In this document: in pieces, positions 25,371 to 33,829 of the stretch
Numbering within the stretch: the first letter of the stretch is position 1
Layout of the letters: each line of letters starts with the position of its first letter
DNA from: an uncultured Paraprevotella sp.
GTDB lineage: Bacteria; Bacteroidota; Bacteroidia; Bacteroidales; Bacteroidaceae
NCBI GenBank assembly: GCA_910586505.1
Contig: CAJUGV010000002.1
Location: 1 to 64,000 of the forward strand
Reading direction: 5' to 3'
DNA length: 64,000 nucleotides
The notes under the pieces: model-generated
Databases searched by the model: none
The model's input: the letters and a program-made list of their open reading frames with translations, nothing else
Told to the model about the DNA's origin: nothing
Program-made: the position numbers and the translations under genes

Positions 25371-26636
25371 TTATGGCATACTGTGCAGAATACTATCATG
25401 CAAACGGCTTGATTTCCGTCGTGCAATAGCTTGTGCCACAATATAAGCTGTGCTCCAAGCTGCCTGAAAGTTGAAACCTCCCGTCACACCGTCAATGTCG
25501 AGCACTTCGCCGGCAAAATACAGACCGGGACAGGTTTTGCTTTCCAGAGTTTGTCGCTGCACTGATTCGAGGCTTATCCCTCCGCATGTGACAAACTCTT
25601 CACGGAACGCACTTCTTCCATTTACTTCGTATCGGTCATTGCATAGTGTGTCGGTCAGTTTGCAGAGCCCTTTATGTCCCAATTCATTCCATTTTCTTTC
25701 GGGAGCGATGCCCGACTTGTCAATGAGGTAATGCCACAGTCTTGTCGGAAGGTTGTATGGACGTGTTCCGGAGATTTTCTTTTGAGGATGGTTCTGAATA
25801 ATATTTTGCAGGGCAGCTGTTACTGTTTCGTTGTTGGTTTCATTGAGCCAGTTTACTAGAATAGGAAATTTATAGGCTCTTTCTTGTGCGAGGCGGGCTG
25901 CATGTGAGGATAGTTTTAAGATGGCCGGACCGCTCATTCCCCAGTGTGTGATAAGCAGTGCATCTGAATGGCGGAATTTGGTGCCGGGAATACTGACGGT
26001 TGCCGTTGTGGCGACCGTACCCATCAGTTGGCGTAGGGCTGGGCTGTCGATATTGAATGTAAAAAGTGAAGGTGCCGGATTTTCTATATGATGGCCGAGT
26101 TGTTCCAAATAGACCAGGCTTTCGCGCAGTGGTGCACCGCCCGTCGTAACGGCCACGCAATCGAAATATCTTGTATTCTGGTGTGGGTCCTGGAAAGTTA
26201 GTTTATATCTTCCGTCTGTCGGTGTGAGGCTTTTCAATTTGTGTGAAGTTTTAATGATAATGCCAAGTTTTATCGCCATGCTTTTCAGGCAATCAGCTAT
26301 AGCGTGTGCATCTTGTGCTGCGGGGAACACGCAGTGGTCGTCTTGGGTAACCAGTTTTACTCCATGGGATTCAAACCATTCGAATGTTTCTACATGACCG
26401 AATTCCTTAAACAGACCTTTCAATAATTTATGTCCACGGGGATAGACTTGTTTTAGGTCTGTTACATATTCGAAAGAGTTTGTCAGGTTGCACCGTCCGC
26501 CGCCTGAAATGAGTACTTTTTTAAGTACGTCGGTTTGCCTTTCAAAGATTGTGATTTGTATATCGGGGGCCAATGTTTTGAGGTTGACGGCCAAGAAAAA
26601 CCCTGCAGCACCTCCACCGATGATTGCTACGTCCAT
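25371..26636 (-). CDS. HI0933/BaiN-type flavoprotein
   Basis: This 421-aa FAD-dependent oxidoreductase has the N-terminal dinucleotide motif IIGGGAAGFFLAVN (about 5-18), the GGGRCNLTNS motif characteristic of the HI0933 (YhiN/BaiN) family, and a C-terminal FAD strand in GLYFAGEVLDIDGVTGGFNFQAAW. Relatives include the bile-acid enzyme BaiN, but the substrate of most members is unknown. I start at ATG 26634-26636, because the 36 residues before it contain the predicted promoter and do not resemble the family. Confidence 0.88.
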   Translation of the reverse strand: MDVAIIGGGAAGFFLAVNLKTLAPDIQITIFERQTDVLKKVLISGGGRCNLTNSFEYVTDLKQVYPRGHKLLKGLFKEFGHVETFEWFESHGVKLVTQDDHCVFPAAQDAHAIADCLKSMAIKLGIIIKTSHKLKSLTPTDGRYKLTFQDPHQNTRYFDCVAVTTGGAPLRESLVYLEQLGHHIENPAPSLFTFNIDSPALRQLMGTVATTATVSIPGTKFRHSDALLITHWGMSGPAILKLSSHAARLAQERAYKFPILVNWLNETNNETVTAALQNIIQNHPQKKISGTRPYNLPTRLWHYLIDKSGIAPERKWNELGHKGLCKLTDTLCNDRYEVNGRSAFREEFVTCGGISLESVQRQTLESKTCPGLYFAGEVLDIDGVTGGFNFQAAWSTAYIVAQAIARRKSSRLHDSILHSMP

Positions 26637-26651
26637 TATTTTTGTTTTTGA

Positions 26652-26659
26652 CAAAGGTA
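26652..26659 (-). promoter_or_regulatory. Promoter of the HI0933-type flavoprotein
   Basis: TACCTTTG on the minus strand matches TAnnTTTG, 15 bases before the chosen ATG. It supports that start over the longer open frame. Confidence 0.6.
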
Positions 26660-26731
26660 AACATATTCGGCATAAGTTCGCATCATATGGCGGATTTAAA
26701 TAAGTGATGGAGGGTTTTTGATTGCTAAAAT

Positions 26732-26771
26732 AAAGCGAAGGCATACCGATATTCGGTCTGCCTTCGCTTTT
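26732..26771. terminator. Terminator of the GH35 gene
   Basis: Stem 26732-26743 with 26759-26770 (12 bp) continues through one mismatch into ACCGA/TCGGT (26745-26749 with 26753-26757). A and T runs flank it. It is just downstream of the beta-galactosidase stop on the minus strand. Confidence 0.9.
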
Positions 26772-26783
26772 AGTATAAGGTAT

Positions 26784-29144
26784 TTAAAACTTGAATGGTT
26801 CGTTTTTTACATATATTTTATAGGACTTGATGCTTTCAGGTGCTCCTTCTTCTACACGGGGCAGATATTGGAATCCACCTAGTTGCTGTATGGCTCCTAA
26901 ATCCAAAACAATGTAGTGTGGGAAGTTGACATTTTTGTTAGTGCTCCAGTATGTAGACTCCTGAAGGTCGAAGATCTTATCTGCAGTTTTATTTCCTGAA
27001 GAGATATCTTCATCATCGGCGTATACTATAGTCCAAGGTTCGCGGCTGATGCGCTGTCCTTTTTCATCTAGCATATACCATTCCGCAATGCAGGCATATT
27101 CACGATTGTTGTGTGAGTTCAGAGCTTCTATACATACGTAACGTCCGGTGACAGGTTGATTGAATTTGATTTCCTGCCAACCGTTACCAGATGAAAATTC
27201 GCCTGATTTGCATGGCTTTTCATCTGTCAGGTTTAAAGTCTGTCCTTTTTTACGGTGTGTGTTCGGTGCGTCGATGTTCAATTTATCTATGATGGGCTTG
27301 GTCAGTCCTTCTACTACAGTTTCCTGCGGTCCTACGATGTCTTGCACAATAATTTCATTTTCACCTTTTTTTAACCAGCAGCCTGGCATATAAAGTGTTT
27401 GTTGTGGACCTATTTTCCAAAAGCGCCCAATGGCATGGCCGTTTACGTAAACTTGCCCCTTGCCCCATGTTTCCATGTTAAGGAAGGTGTCGCCTGTTTT
27501 TTTCAGATTGAATGTAGCGCGGTAACATCCAGGCATTTTATGTCCGTTCAACGGTTCGTATTTCATGTCTTTTTGTGTCTGGTAACTGTCGCTGAGTGTG
27601 TATATTTGCCAGTTTTTTAAATTGATAGTTACCTGACTTCCTGTATTCATCGTATAGCTGAGTTCCACTTTTTCTGTGATGCCTTTGAAGTCTTTGATGG
27701 CACGACCGAAGTTGATTCGTCCCATGGCTTCTACAAGAATGTCCAATTGGTCACCTGCATTCATAGCTGGTAGTACCATCGTTTTTTCGTGGTTTCTGCG
27801 ATCCAGTGTGCCCACAAGTTTTCCATTAATGAATACTTGTGCGAAATCATGTCCGTCTGTTACAGACAGAATACTTTGTGCAGGTACGGCCGGAACTTGT
27901 GTACGGTAGAGGATGGAACCCCATCCCTGATCAAGGGCTTCCATTGTTTGAATATTCATTGAAGTCTTGGCCTCGGGGAGGTTTTCAAATAGGGGGGCTA
28001 CTTCAGTGAATTTTATTTGAGGTATATTGATTACAGCAAATTCTTTAGGAATAGCCGGTAACTTCTTGTCACTATATTCTGCCAGCATCTTACGTAATTC
28101 CATGAATTTTGGTGTAGTTTGCCCAGCTTCGTTAATAGGGGCATCGTAGTCGTAAGATGTTACGTCAGGGGAAAAACCGGGACTGTTGGCACCGGCCCAA
28201 TGCCCCCAGCTTGTACCTCCATGGGTCATATATAATGAGAATGAAATGCCATTGTCCAGCATTTCTTTCAATCCATTTACCATTTCCTTGCTATCTCGGG
28301 TTTCGTGACGTCCTCCCCATTTGTCAAACCATCCGCTCCAAAATTCAGAGCACATCTTGGGGGATTCGGGACGCAGTTCACCTAACTTCCTAAATTCATT
28401 TTGAATATTGGCTCCAGTACCAAAGTTCATAGTCCATACAAGATCATCCAATCCGTTCTTCGTAAAATTGGAACTCCAGTCACATTGGAATAATGTTACT
28501 TTGTTAAATCCTGATTCACGGATAATGTCGCGAATGGCTGATACATAAGGTTTATCTTCTCCATATGAACCATATTCATTTTCCACCTGCACCATGATAA
28601 TCGGACCTCCGTTTTCGATAGTGAGTTCTCCTATTTGTTCATTCAGTTTTTTTGCGAATATACGGTAGCGTTCCATGAAATAAGGATCTTGTTCCCTTAG
28701 GCGGATATCTTTCTTTTTAAGTAACCACCATGGTAAACCACCCATCTCCCATTCCGCACATACGTATGGACCGGGGCGTACGATGACATACAGTCCGTTT
28801 TTCTGTGCTAATCGAATGAATTCTGCCACATCATTGTTACCGGTAAAATCAAATTTTCCTTCTTCTTGTTCATGGATATTCCAAAATACATAGAGGCACA
28901 GGGTGTTCATACCTAGTGCTTTGCACATTTTAATGCGTTGTTCCCAATAAGGGCGTGGAATACGTGGGTAATGAACTTCTGCTGCCTTTACTACAAAGGG
29001 CTTTCCGTTAAGCAGGAATGTTTTGTTACCGACTCCGAATGTTTCTGTTTTTGCAAAACTTTCAGATGGAGTGAAGAGTAACAATCCTGCGGTCAGCAAG
29101 GATGCCTTGAGCACATTGCCGAGACTGTTGTTTATACTCATCAT
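26784..29144 (-). CDS. GH35 beta-galactosidase with C-terminal discoidin domain
   Basis: This exported 786-aa glycoside hydrolase has a signal peptide (about 1-31, ending ESFA). It removes terminal beta-linked galactose by a retaining mechanism. The catalytic barrel (about 38-345) holds the acid/base in QVENEYGSYG (E190) and the nucleophile in MCSEFWSGW (E267). Jelly-roll domains follow, and a terminal F5/8 type C (discoidin) domain (about 645-780) probably binds glycan. It is monocistronic. The start may be the second codon (also ATG). Confidence 0.95.
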   Translation of the reverse strand: MMSINNSLGNVLKASLLTAGLLLFTPSESFAKTETFGVGNKTFLLNGKPFVVKAAEVHYPRIPRPYWEQRIKMCKALGMNTLCLYVFWNIHEQEEGKFDFTGNNDVAEFIRLAQKNGLYVIVRPGPYVCAEWEMGGLPWWLLKKKDIRLREQDPYFMERYRIFAKKLNEQIGELTIENGGPIIMVQVENEYGSYGEDKPYVSAIRDIIRESGFNKVTLFQCDWSSNFTKNGLDDLVWTMNFGTGANIQNEFRKLGELRPESPKMCSEFWSGWFDKWGGRHETRDSKEMVNGLKEMLDNGISFSLYMTHGGTSWGHWAGANSPGFSPDVTSYDYDAPINEAGQTTPKFMELRKMLAEYSDKKLPAIPKEFAVINIPQIKFTEVAPLFENLPEAKTSMNIQTMEALDQGWGSILYRTQVPAVPAQSILSVTDGHDFAQVFINGKLVGTLDRRNHEKTMVLPAMNAGDQLDILVEAMGRINFGRAIKDFKGITEKVELSYTMNTGSQVTINLKNWQIYTLSDSYQTQKDMKYEPLNGHKMPGCYRATFNLKKTGDTFLNMETWGKGQVYVNGHAIGRFWKIGPQQTLYMPGCWLKKGENEIIVQDIVGPQETVVEGLTKPIIDKLNIDAPNTHRKKGQTLNLTDEKPCKSGEFSSGNGWQEIKFNQPVTGRYVCIEALNSHNNREYACIAEWYMLDEKGQRISREPWTIVYADDEDISSGNKTADKIFDLQESTYWSTNKNVNFPHYIVLDLGAIQQLGGFQYLPRVEEGAPESIKSYKIYVKNEPFKF

Positions 29145-29188
29145 AAAAATTAGTTATTAATGATTTGGTTTCTCACTTTTAGTTTGTT

Positions 29189-29196
29189 CAAAAGTA
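29189..29196 (-). promoter_or_regulatory. Promoter of the GH35 gene
   Basis: TACTTTTG on the minus strand matches TAnnTTTG, 44 bases before the ATG. Confidence 0.55.
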
Positions 29197-29267
29197 CGAC
29201 ACTTATTCTTTAAAAACAAGTTTTTATGGAAAAAGGATTAAATAAGGGTGAAAACTTTTGTGTATCG

Positions 29268-29298
29268 TTGAAAACCTCGTAAAAAAAGAATAACTTTG
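29268..29298 (+). promoter_or_regulatory. aspS promoter
   Basis: TTG at 29268-29270 and TAACTTTG at 29291-29298 are separated by 20 bases, matching the -33/-7 layout. The -7 lies 29 bases before the aspS ATG. Confidence 0.7.
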
Positions 29299-29327
29299 CG
29301 CATTAAATTAAATATAAGTAAAAGACT

Positions 29328-31088
29328 ATGTTCAGGACAAATACATGTGGTGAATTGAGAATCACAGATGCAGGAACAGTAGTGACGCTGGCCGGTTGGG
29401 TGCAACGTGTACGAAAAATGGGAGGTATGACCTTTGTAGACCTGCGTGACCGTTATGGTATTACGCAGTTAGTGTTTAATGAAGAATTAAACGAGATTCT
29501 TTGTACACAGGCCAATAAGCTAGGGCGAGAGGATGTAATTCAGGTAAAAGGGCGAGTGAACGAACGTGAAAGTAAGAATAAGAATTTACCGACGGGTGAT
29601 GTGGAAATCATAGTATCAGATTTAAAGGTACTTAATGCATCCGTGACCCCTCCCTTTACAATAGAAGATAATACGGATGGTGGTGATGATATTCGCATGA
29701 AATACCGTTATCTGGATTTGCGTCGGAATAGTGTGCGCAGGAACTTGGAACTTCGCCATCAGATGACGATGGAAGTGCGTCGTTATTTGGACGGTAAGGG
29801 GTTTTTAGAAATAGAGACACCTATGTTGATCGGTTCTACTCCAGAAGGAGCCCGTGACTTTGTGGTGCCTTCACGAATGAATCCCGGACAATTCTATGCG
29901 TTACCTCAGAGTCCGCAGACATTGAAGCAGTTGCTTATGGTAGCAGGAATGGACCGTTATTTTCAGATAGTGAAGTGCTTTCGTGATGAAGATTTACGTG
30001 CCGATCGTCAGCCTGAATTTACACAGATTGATTGTGAAATGAGTTTTGTGGAGCAGGAGGATGTGATAACTCTCTTTGAGGGGATGGCTAAACATCTGTT
30101 TCGTATGATACGCGGAATCGAACTGACGGAACCATTTCCGCGTATGCCGTGGAGTGAGGCTATGAGGCTTTATGGAAGTGATAAGCCAGATACGCGTTTC
30201 GGTATGGAGTTTGTGGAATTGATGGAGGTATTAAAAGGTACAGGTGAGTTCTCAGTATTTAATGATGCCAATTATATAGGAGGTATTTGTGCGAAGGGAT
30301 GCGCATCGTATACCCGTAAGCAGCTTGATCAACTGACGGATTTTGTAAAACGCAGTCAGATTGGAGCAAAAGGATTGGTTTATGCGCGCGTGCAGGAAGA
30401 TGGCAGTGTAAAGTCTAGTGTGGATAAGTTCTATACTCAAGACGTATTGATGCAATTGAAGCAGGCCATGAGTGCGGAAATTGGTGATTTGATATTGATA
30501 ATGAGCGGAGATGATGTAATGAGGACGCGGAAACAATTGTGTGAGCTTCGTTTGGAGATGGGTGCACGCCTTGGTTTGCGCGATAAGAATAAGTTTTCAT
30601 TGCTTTGGGTGGTGGACTTCCCCATGTTTGAATGGAGTGAGGAAGAAGGCCGTTTGATGGCGATGCACCATCCGTTTACTCATCCTAAAGAAGAGGATAT
30701 ACCTTTATTGGATTCCGATCCGGCGTCAGTGCGTGCTGATGCGTATGATATGGTATGTAACGGAGTAGAAGTGGGTGGTGGTTCTATTAGAATCCATGAT
30801 CCGGAACTTCAAGACAAGATGTTCAAAATACTGGGATTTACGGAAGAACGTGCGCAGGAACAATTTGGTTTTCTGATGAATGCGTTTAAATATGGAGCAC
30901 CGCCTCATGGAGGTTTAGCTTACGGATTGGATAGATGGGTCAGTCTGTTCGCTGGTCTTGACAGTATTCGTGATTGTATAGCTTTTCCGAAGAACAATAG
31001 TGGCCGTGATGTTATGCTTGATGCTCCTTCTTTTATAGATCAGAAACAACTTGAGGAGTTGAATCTTTCTCTAGATTTGAAAGAGTAA
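29328..31088 (+). CDS. aspS: Aspartyl-tRNA synthetase
   Basis: This class II synthetase charges tRNA-Asp. The 586-aa length indicates the bacterial type with the GAD insertion. It has an N-terminal OB-fold anticodon domain (about 1-110), motif 1 near FLEIETPMLIGSTPEGARDF, motif 2 around FRDEDLRADRQPEFTQIDCEMSF, and motif 3 GLAYGLDRWVSLFAG near the C-terminus. It is divergent from the GH35 gene and ends before a terminator. Confidence 0.97.
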   Translation: MFRTNTCGELRITDAGTVVTLAGWVQRVRKMGGMTFVDLRDRYGITQLVFNEELNEILCTQANKLGREDVIQVKGRVNERESKNKNLPTGDVEIIVSDLKVLNASVTPPFTIEDNTDGGDDIRMKYRYLDLRRNSVRRNLELRHQMTMEVRRYLDGKGFLEIETPMLIGSTPEGARDFVVPSRMNPGQFYALPQSPQTLKQLLMVAGMDRYFQIVKCFRDEDLRADRQPEFTQIDCEMSFVEQEDVITLFEGMAKHLFRMIRGIELTEPFPRMPWSEAMRLYGSDKPDTRFGMEFVELMEVLKGTGEFSVFNDANYIGGICAKGCASYTRKQLDQLTDFVKRSQIGAKGLVYARVQEDGSVKSSVDKFYTQDVLMQLKQAMSAEIGDLILIMSGDDVMRTRKQLCELRLEMGARLGLRDKNKFSLLWVVDFPMFEWSEEEGRLMAMHHPFTHPKEEDIPLLDSDPASVRADAYDMVCNGVEVGGGSIRIHDPELQDKMFKILGFTEERAQEQFGFLMNAFKYGAPPHGGLAYGLDRWVSLFAGLDSIRDCIAFPKNNSGRDVMLDAPSFIDQKQLEELNLSLDLKE

Positions 31089-31122
31089 AGGGAATATTGG
31101 ATAACTTCAGGTTAATTCAAAG

Positions 31123-31157
31123 AATCCGTTCATTGAAAAAATGAGCGGATTTTTTTG
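31123..31157 (+). terminator. aspS terminator
   Basis: A 12-bp stem (31123-31134 with 31140-31151, one G-T pair) ends in a T7 run, 35 bases after the aspS stop. Confidence 0.85.
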
Positions 31158-31185
31158 GATTGGGTTTAATTTAGTCAACTTTTCG

Positions 31186-31193
31186 TATATTTG
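31186..31193 (+). promoter_or_regulatory. Promoter of the clostripain-like gene
   Basis: TATATTTG matches TAnnTTTG, 27 bases before the ATG. Confidence 0.6.
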
Positions 31194-31220
31194 CCGTGCA
31201 AGTAAATTGGAGGATTAGAT

Positions 31221-32441
31221 ATGAGATATTGGTTTAGGATAGGAGTGTTAATGATTATAAGTGCAGTTTTCTCTGCATGTGAGGATGAGATAGATAAATC
31301 AGGTAGCTTACCTGAAGCTCAAACAAAGCAAGTAACTTACCTTTTATATATGGTAGGGCAGAATGATTTGAAGGAATATTTAAATGAGAATATAAGAGAT
31401 TTAAAGGTCGGTTTTGGAAAAACGGATATTGATGCGAATATTTTAGTATATGCTGATATAAGTTCGATGCCTTCGCTGTATTTGATAGGGAAAGATATTA
31501 GTGGGAAAGTACAACAGACGCTGGTAAAAACCTATCCAGATCAATTCTCTGTGGATCCAGATGTTATGCGATGTGTTATTAACGAAGTTTTTTCCATGTA
31601 TCCGGCGGATAAAAAAGGCATAACTTTTTCCTCTCATGCGGATGGTAGTTTATATACGGACAGAACTATAAATAAACGTTCTTTCGGTAGTGAAGGGAGT
31701 CAAAGATATGGAATGAATGTTACGGATATACGTGAAGTGCTGGATGGATGTCCGGATATGGATTTAGTGATGTTTGATGCGTGTATGATGGCCAGTGTGG
31801 AAACGGCATATGAATTAAAGAATAACACTCATTATCTGTTGGCTGCTCCCAATACTGTGCCTGCTGAAGGTTTCCCTTATGATAGAATATTACCTTATCT
31901 TTTGCAAATGGATGAAGTCGGAATCGTAAGTGCCGCACAAGATTATATGAAATATTTTGAGGAAAACGAAAATGAGTGGGATGATTTTGTAGCTGTCAGT
32001 GTAACAGATGTTTCTCGGATAGATTTACTTGCGTTGTATATGGATTCCCTTTTTCAGGATGTGGCAGTGCAAGAAATTCCATCATTATTAAATCGAACAG
32101 AACTCCAGTTGTTTGAAAGGAATTATCCATTATATGATTATTTGCATTGGGTGGATAGTTTGGGACGTTCCAACCGTTTCGTACAAAAAATTAGGAGAGA
32201 ATTGGATAATATAGTAGTTTACAAAGCTCATGGTGAATATAGTTCGGTAAATAATTACACAGGATTGTTGGAAATTCCGGTAAGGAATGAAACCTTTTGT
32301 GGATTAAATACATATGTTCCTTCTAATTATTCCATTAATGAAAAGGGAGATATGCAATTCTTTACAACGTTGAAATGGTATCGTGATGCGGGTTTTTGGC
32401 GTGTCCCTTTTTATAAATTACATGAGAAAAATGGGTGTTGA
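31221..32441 (+). CDS. Clostripain-family (C11) cysteine peptidase lipoprotein
   Basis: The 406-aa protein has a lipoprotein signal with lipobox VFSAC (Cys about 20), so it should be membrane-anchored on the periplasmic or surface side. The clan CD catalytic His lies in TFSSHADGS (about 139) and Cys in MFDACMMASVETAYEL (about 190). C11 peptidases cleave after basic residues and usually self-process; the preferred bond here is not readable. The gene is monocistronic and relatively AT-rich. Confidence 0.88.
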   Translation: MRYWFRIGVLMIISAVFSACEDEIDKSGSLPEAQTKQVTYLLYMVGQNDLKEYLNENIRDLKVGFGKTDIDANILVYADISSMPSLYLIGKDISGKVQQTLVKTYPDQFSVDPDVMRCVINEVFSMYPADKKGITFSSHADGSLYTDRTINKRSFGSEGSQRYGMNVTDIREVLDGCPDMDLVMFDACMMASVETAYELKNNTHYLLAAPNTVPAEGFPYDRILPYLLQMDEVGIVSAAQDYMKYFEENENEWDDFVAVSVTDVSRIDLLALYMDSLFQDVAVQEIPSLLNRTELQLFERNYPLYDYLHWVDSLGRSNRFVQKIRRELDNIVVYKAHGEYSSVNNYTGLLEIPVRNETFCGLNTYVPSNYSINEKGDMQFFTTLKWYRDAGFWRVPFYKLHEKNGC

Positions 32442-32481
32442 ATAATGATTTTCTACTCAGTTTCCGATTCGATTTTTAATG

Positions 32482-32527
32482 TTTTGCACAAAAAAACACT
32501 TTAAGTGCAAAAGTATTTGTATCTTTG
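32482..32527 (+). promoter_or_regulatory. fabI promoter with overlapping inverted repeat
   Basis: TATCTTTG (32520-32527) is a TAnnTTTG -7 element 42 bases before the fabI ATG. Upstream, TTTTGCAC (32482-32489) and GTGCAAAA (32505-32512) form a perfect 8-bp inverted repeat that encloses a second palindrome, CACTTTAAGTG (32497-32507). The pair covers the -33 region and looks like a repressor site; the regulator is unknown. Confidence 0.6.
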
Positions 32528-32569
32528 CCTCCTGATAAAAGGTATTATAGACTTTATAGATTGACATTT

Positions 32570-33430
32570 ATGGCTTACAAATTATTAGAAGGCAAGCGTG
32601 GTATTATTTTTGGTGCGTTGAATGATGCATCGATAGCCTGGAAAGTTGCTGAACGGGCTGCGGAGGAAGGTGCTCAGATCGTGTTGACAAATACGCCGGT
32701 GGCTTGTCGAATGGGTACGATAGCAGATCTTGCAGAGAAAACGAATGCTACAGTTATTCCTGCAGATGCAACTTCGGTGAAAGATTTGGAGAGTCTCTTT
32801 GTGCAGGCTCAGGAGGCTTTGGGTGGAAAGATTGATTTTGTGCTTCATTCTGTTGCGATGAGCGTTAATATGCGTAAAAAGCGTACATATGATGATCTTG
32901 ATTATGACTATCTGAATAAGACCTTGGATATTTCAGCAATATCTTTTCATAAAATGATTCAGACGGCAAAGAAATTGGATGCTATTAATGAGAATGGTTC
33001 AATTTTGGCTTTGAGTTATGTAGCTGCGCAGCGCACATTCTTTGGTTATAACGATATGGCTGATGCCAAATCGTTGCTGGAATCTATTGCCCGTAGTTTT
33101 GGTTATATTTATGGGCGTGAGAAAGGAGTTCGTGTTAATACTATTTCACAATCTCCGACTTTTACTACAGCTGGTGGTGGTATTAAAGGTTTTGATGGTT
33201 TGTATGATTTTAGCGATCGTATGTCTCCGTTGGGTAATGCTAGTGCAGATGAATGCGCAGATTATTGTGTAGTAATGTTCTCTGATCTGACTAAGAAAGT
33301 TACAATGCAAAATCTTTATCACGATGGTGGTTTTTCAAATATGGGGATGTCTTTGCGTGGAATGACGCAGTATGAGAAATCTTTTATAGATGAAAACAGA
33401 GATGAAAATGGTAAGATAATCTACGGATAA
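32570..33430 (+). CDS. fabI: Enoyl-[ACP] reductase (NADH)
   Basis: This reduces trans-2-enoyl-ACP in the last step of each fatty-acid elongation cycle. The 286-aa short-chain dehydrogenase has GIIFGALNDASIAW as cofactor-binding start, HSVAMSV in the middle, and the active-site pair in GYNDMADAK (Tyr-x6-Lys), the FabI spacing. I start at ATG 32570 (MAYKLLEGKRG); the longer frame begins inside the promoter. It is monocistronic, ending before a 17-bp hairpin. Confidence 0.94.
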   Translation: MAYKLLEGKRGIIFGALNDASIAWKVAERAAEEGAQIVLTNTPVACRMGTIADLAEKTNATVIPADATSVKDLESLFVQAQEALGGKIDFVLHSVAMSVNMRKKRTYDDLDYDYLNKTLDISAISFHKMIQTAKKLDAINENGSILALSYVAAQRTFFGYNDMADAKSLLESIARSFGYIYGREKGVRVNTISQSPTFTTAGGGIKGFDGLYDFSDRMSPLGNASADECADYCVVMFSDLTKKVTMQNLYHDGGFSNMGMSLRGMTQYEKSFIDENRDENGKIIYG

Positions 33431-33457
33431 ATAGTTTTTGGTAGATTATTGATAGAA

Positions 33458-33516
33458 AAACAGTCTGTTATTCAGCAAAAATTCTTAATTTTGCTTTATT
33501 GAATAACAGACTGTTT
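33458..33516 (+). terminator. fabI terminator enclosing the next promoter
   Basis: Arms 33458-33474 and 33500-33516 form a perfect 17-bp stem preceded by an A-run and followed by T-rich sequence. The 25-base loop (33475-33499) itself pairs as GCAAAA/TTTTGC and contains TAATTTTG, the likely -7 element of the ACT-protein gene. Confidence 0.85.
33486..33493 (+). promoter_or_regulatory. Promoter of the ACT/UPF0210 pair
   Basis: TAATTTTG matches TAnnTTTG and lies 47 bases before ATG 33541, inside the loop of the fabI terminator. Transcription from it would begin near the right arm of that hairpin. Confidence 0.55.
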
Positions 33517-33540
33517 CTTTTTAGTGTATTAAATAAGCAT

Positions 33541-33813
33541 ATGAATAAGACGATTATTACAGTAGTGGGGAAAGATGCGGTAGGCATTATAGCAAAAGTG
33601 TGTACATATCTTGCAGAGAATAAGGCTAATATTCTTGATATATCCCAAACCATAGTGCAAGAGTATTTCAATATGATGATGATTGCTGATTTATCAGAAA
33701 TGGATAAGCCTTTTGAAGTTTTCTCTAATGAGTTGACAGAGATCGGATTGTCTATGGGGGTACAGGTGAAATGTCAGCGTGAGGAGATTTTTGATAAGAT
33801 GCATCGTATTTAA
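33541..33813 (+). CDS. ACT domain protein (UPF0237)
   Basis: This 90-aa protein consists of a single ACT domain with the characteristic start TIITVVGKDAVGIIAKVCTYLAENKANILD. ACT domains bind small ligands, often amino acids. I start at ATG 33541; the 14 residues before it are not family-like. It is followed after 16 bases by the UPF0210 gene. The two families are commonly adjacent, so they probably work together, but the role is unproven. Confidence 0.9.
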   Translation: MNKTIITVVGKDAVGIIAKVCTYLAENKANILDISQTIVQEYFNMMMIADLSEMDKPFEVFSNELTEIGLSMGVQVKCQREEIFDKMHRI

Positions 33814-33829
33814 TTCAAAGAATGTTTAT

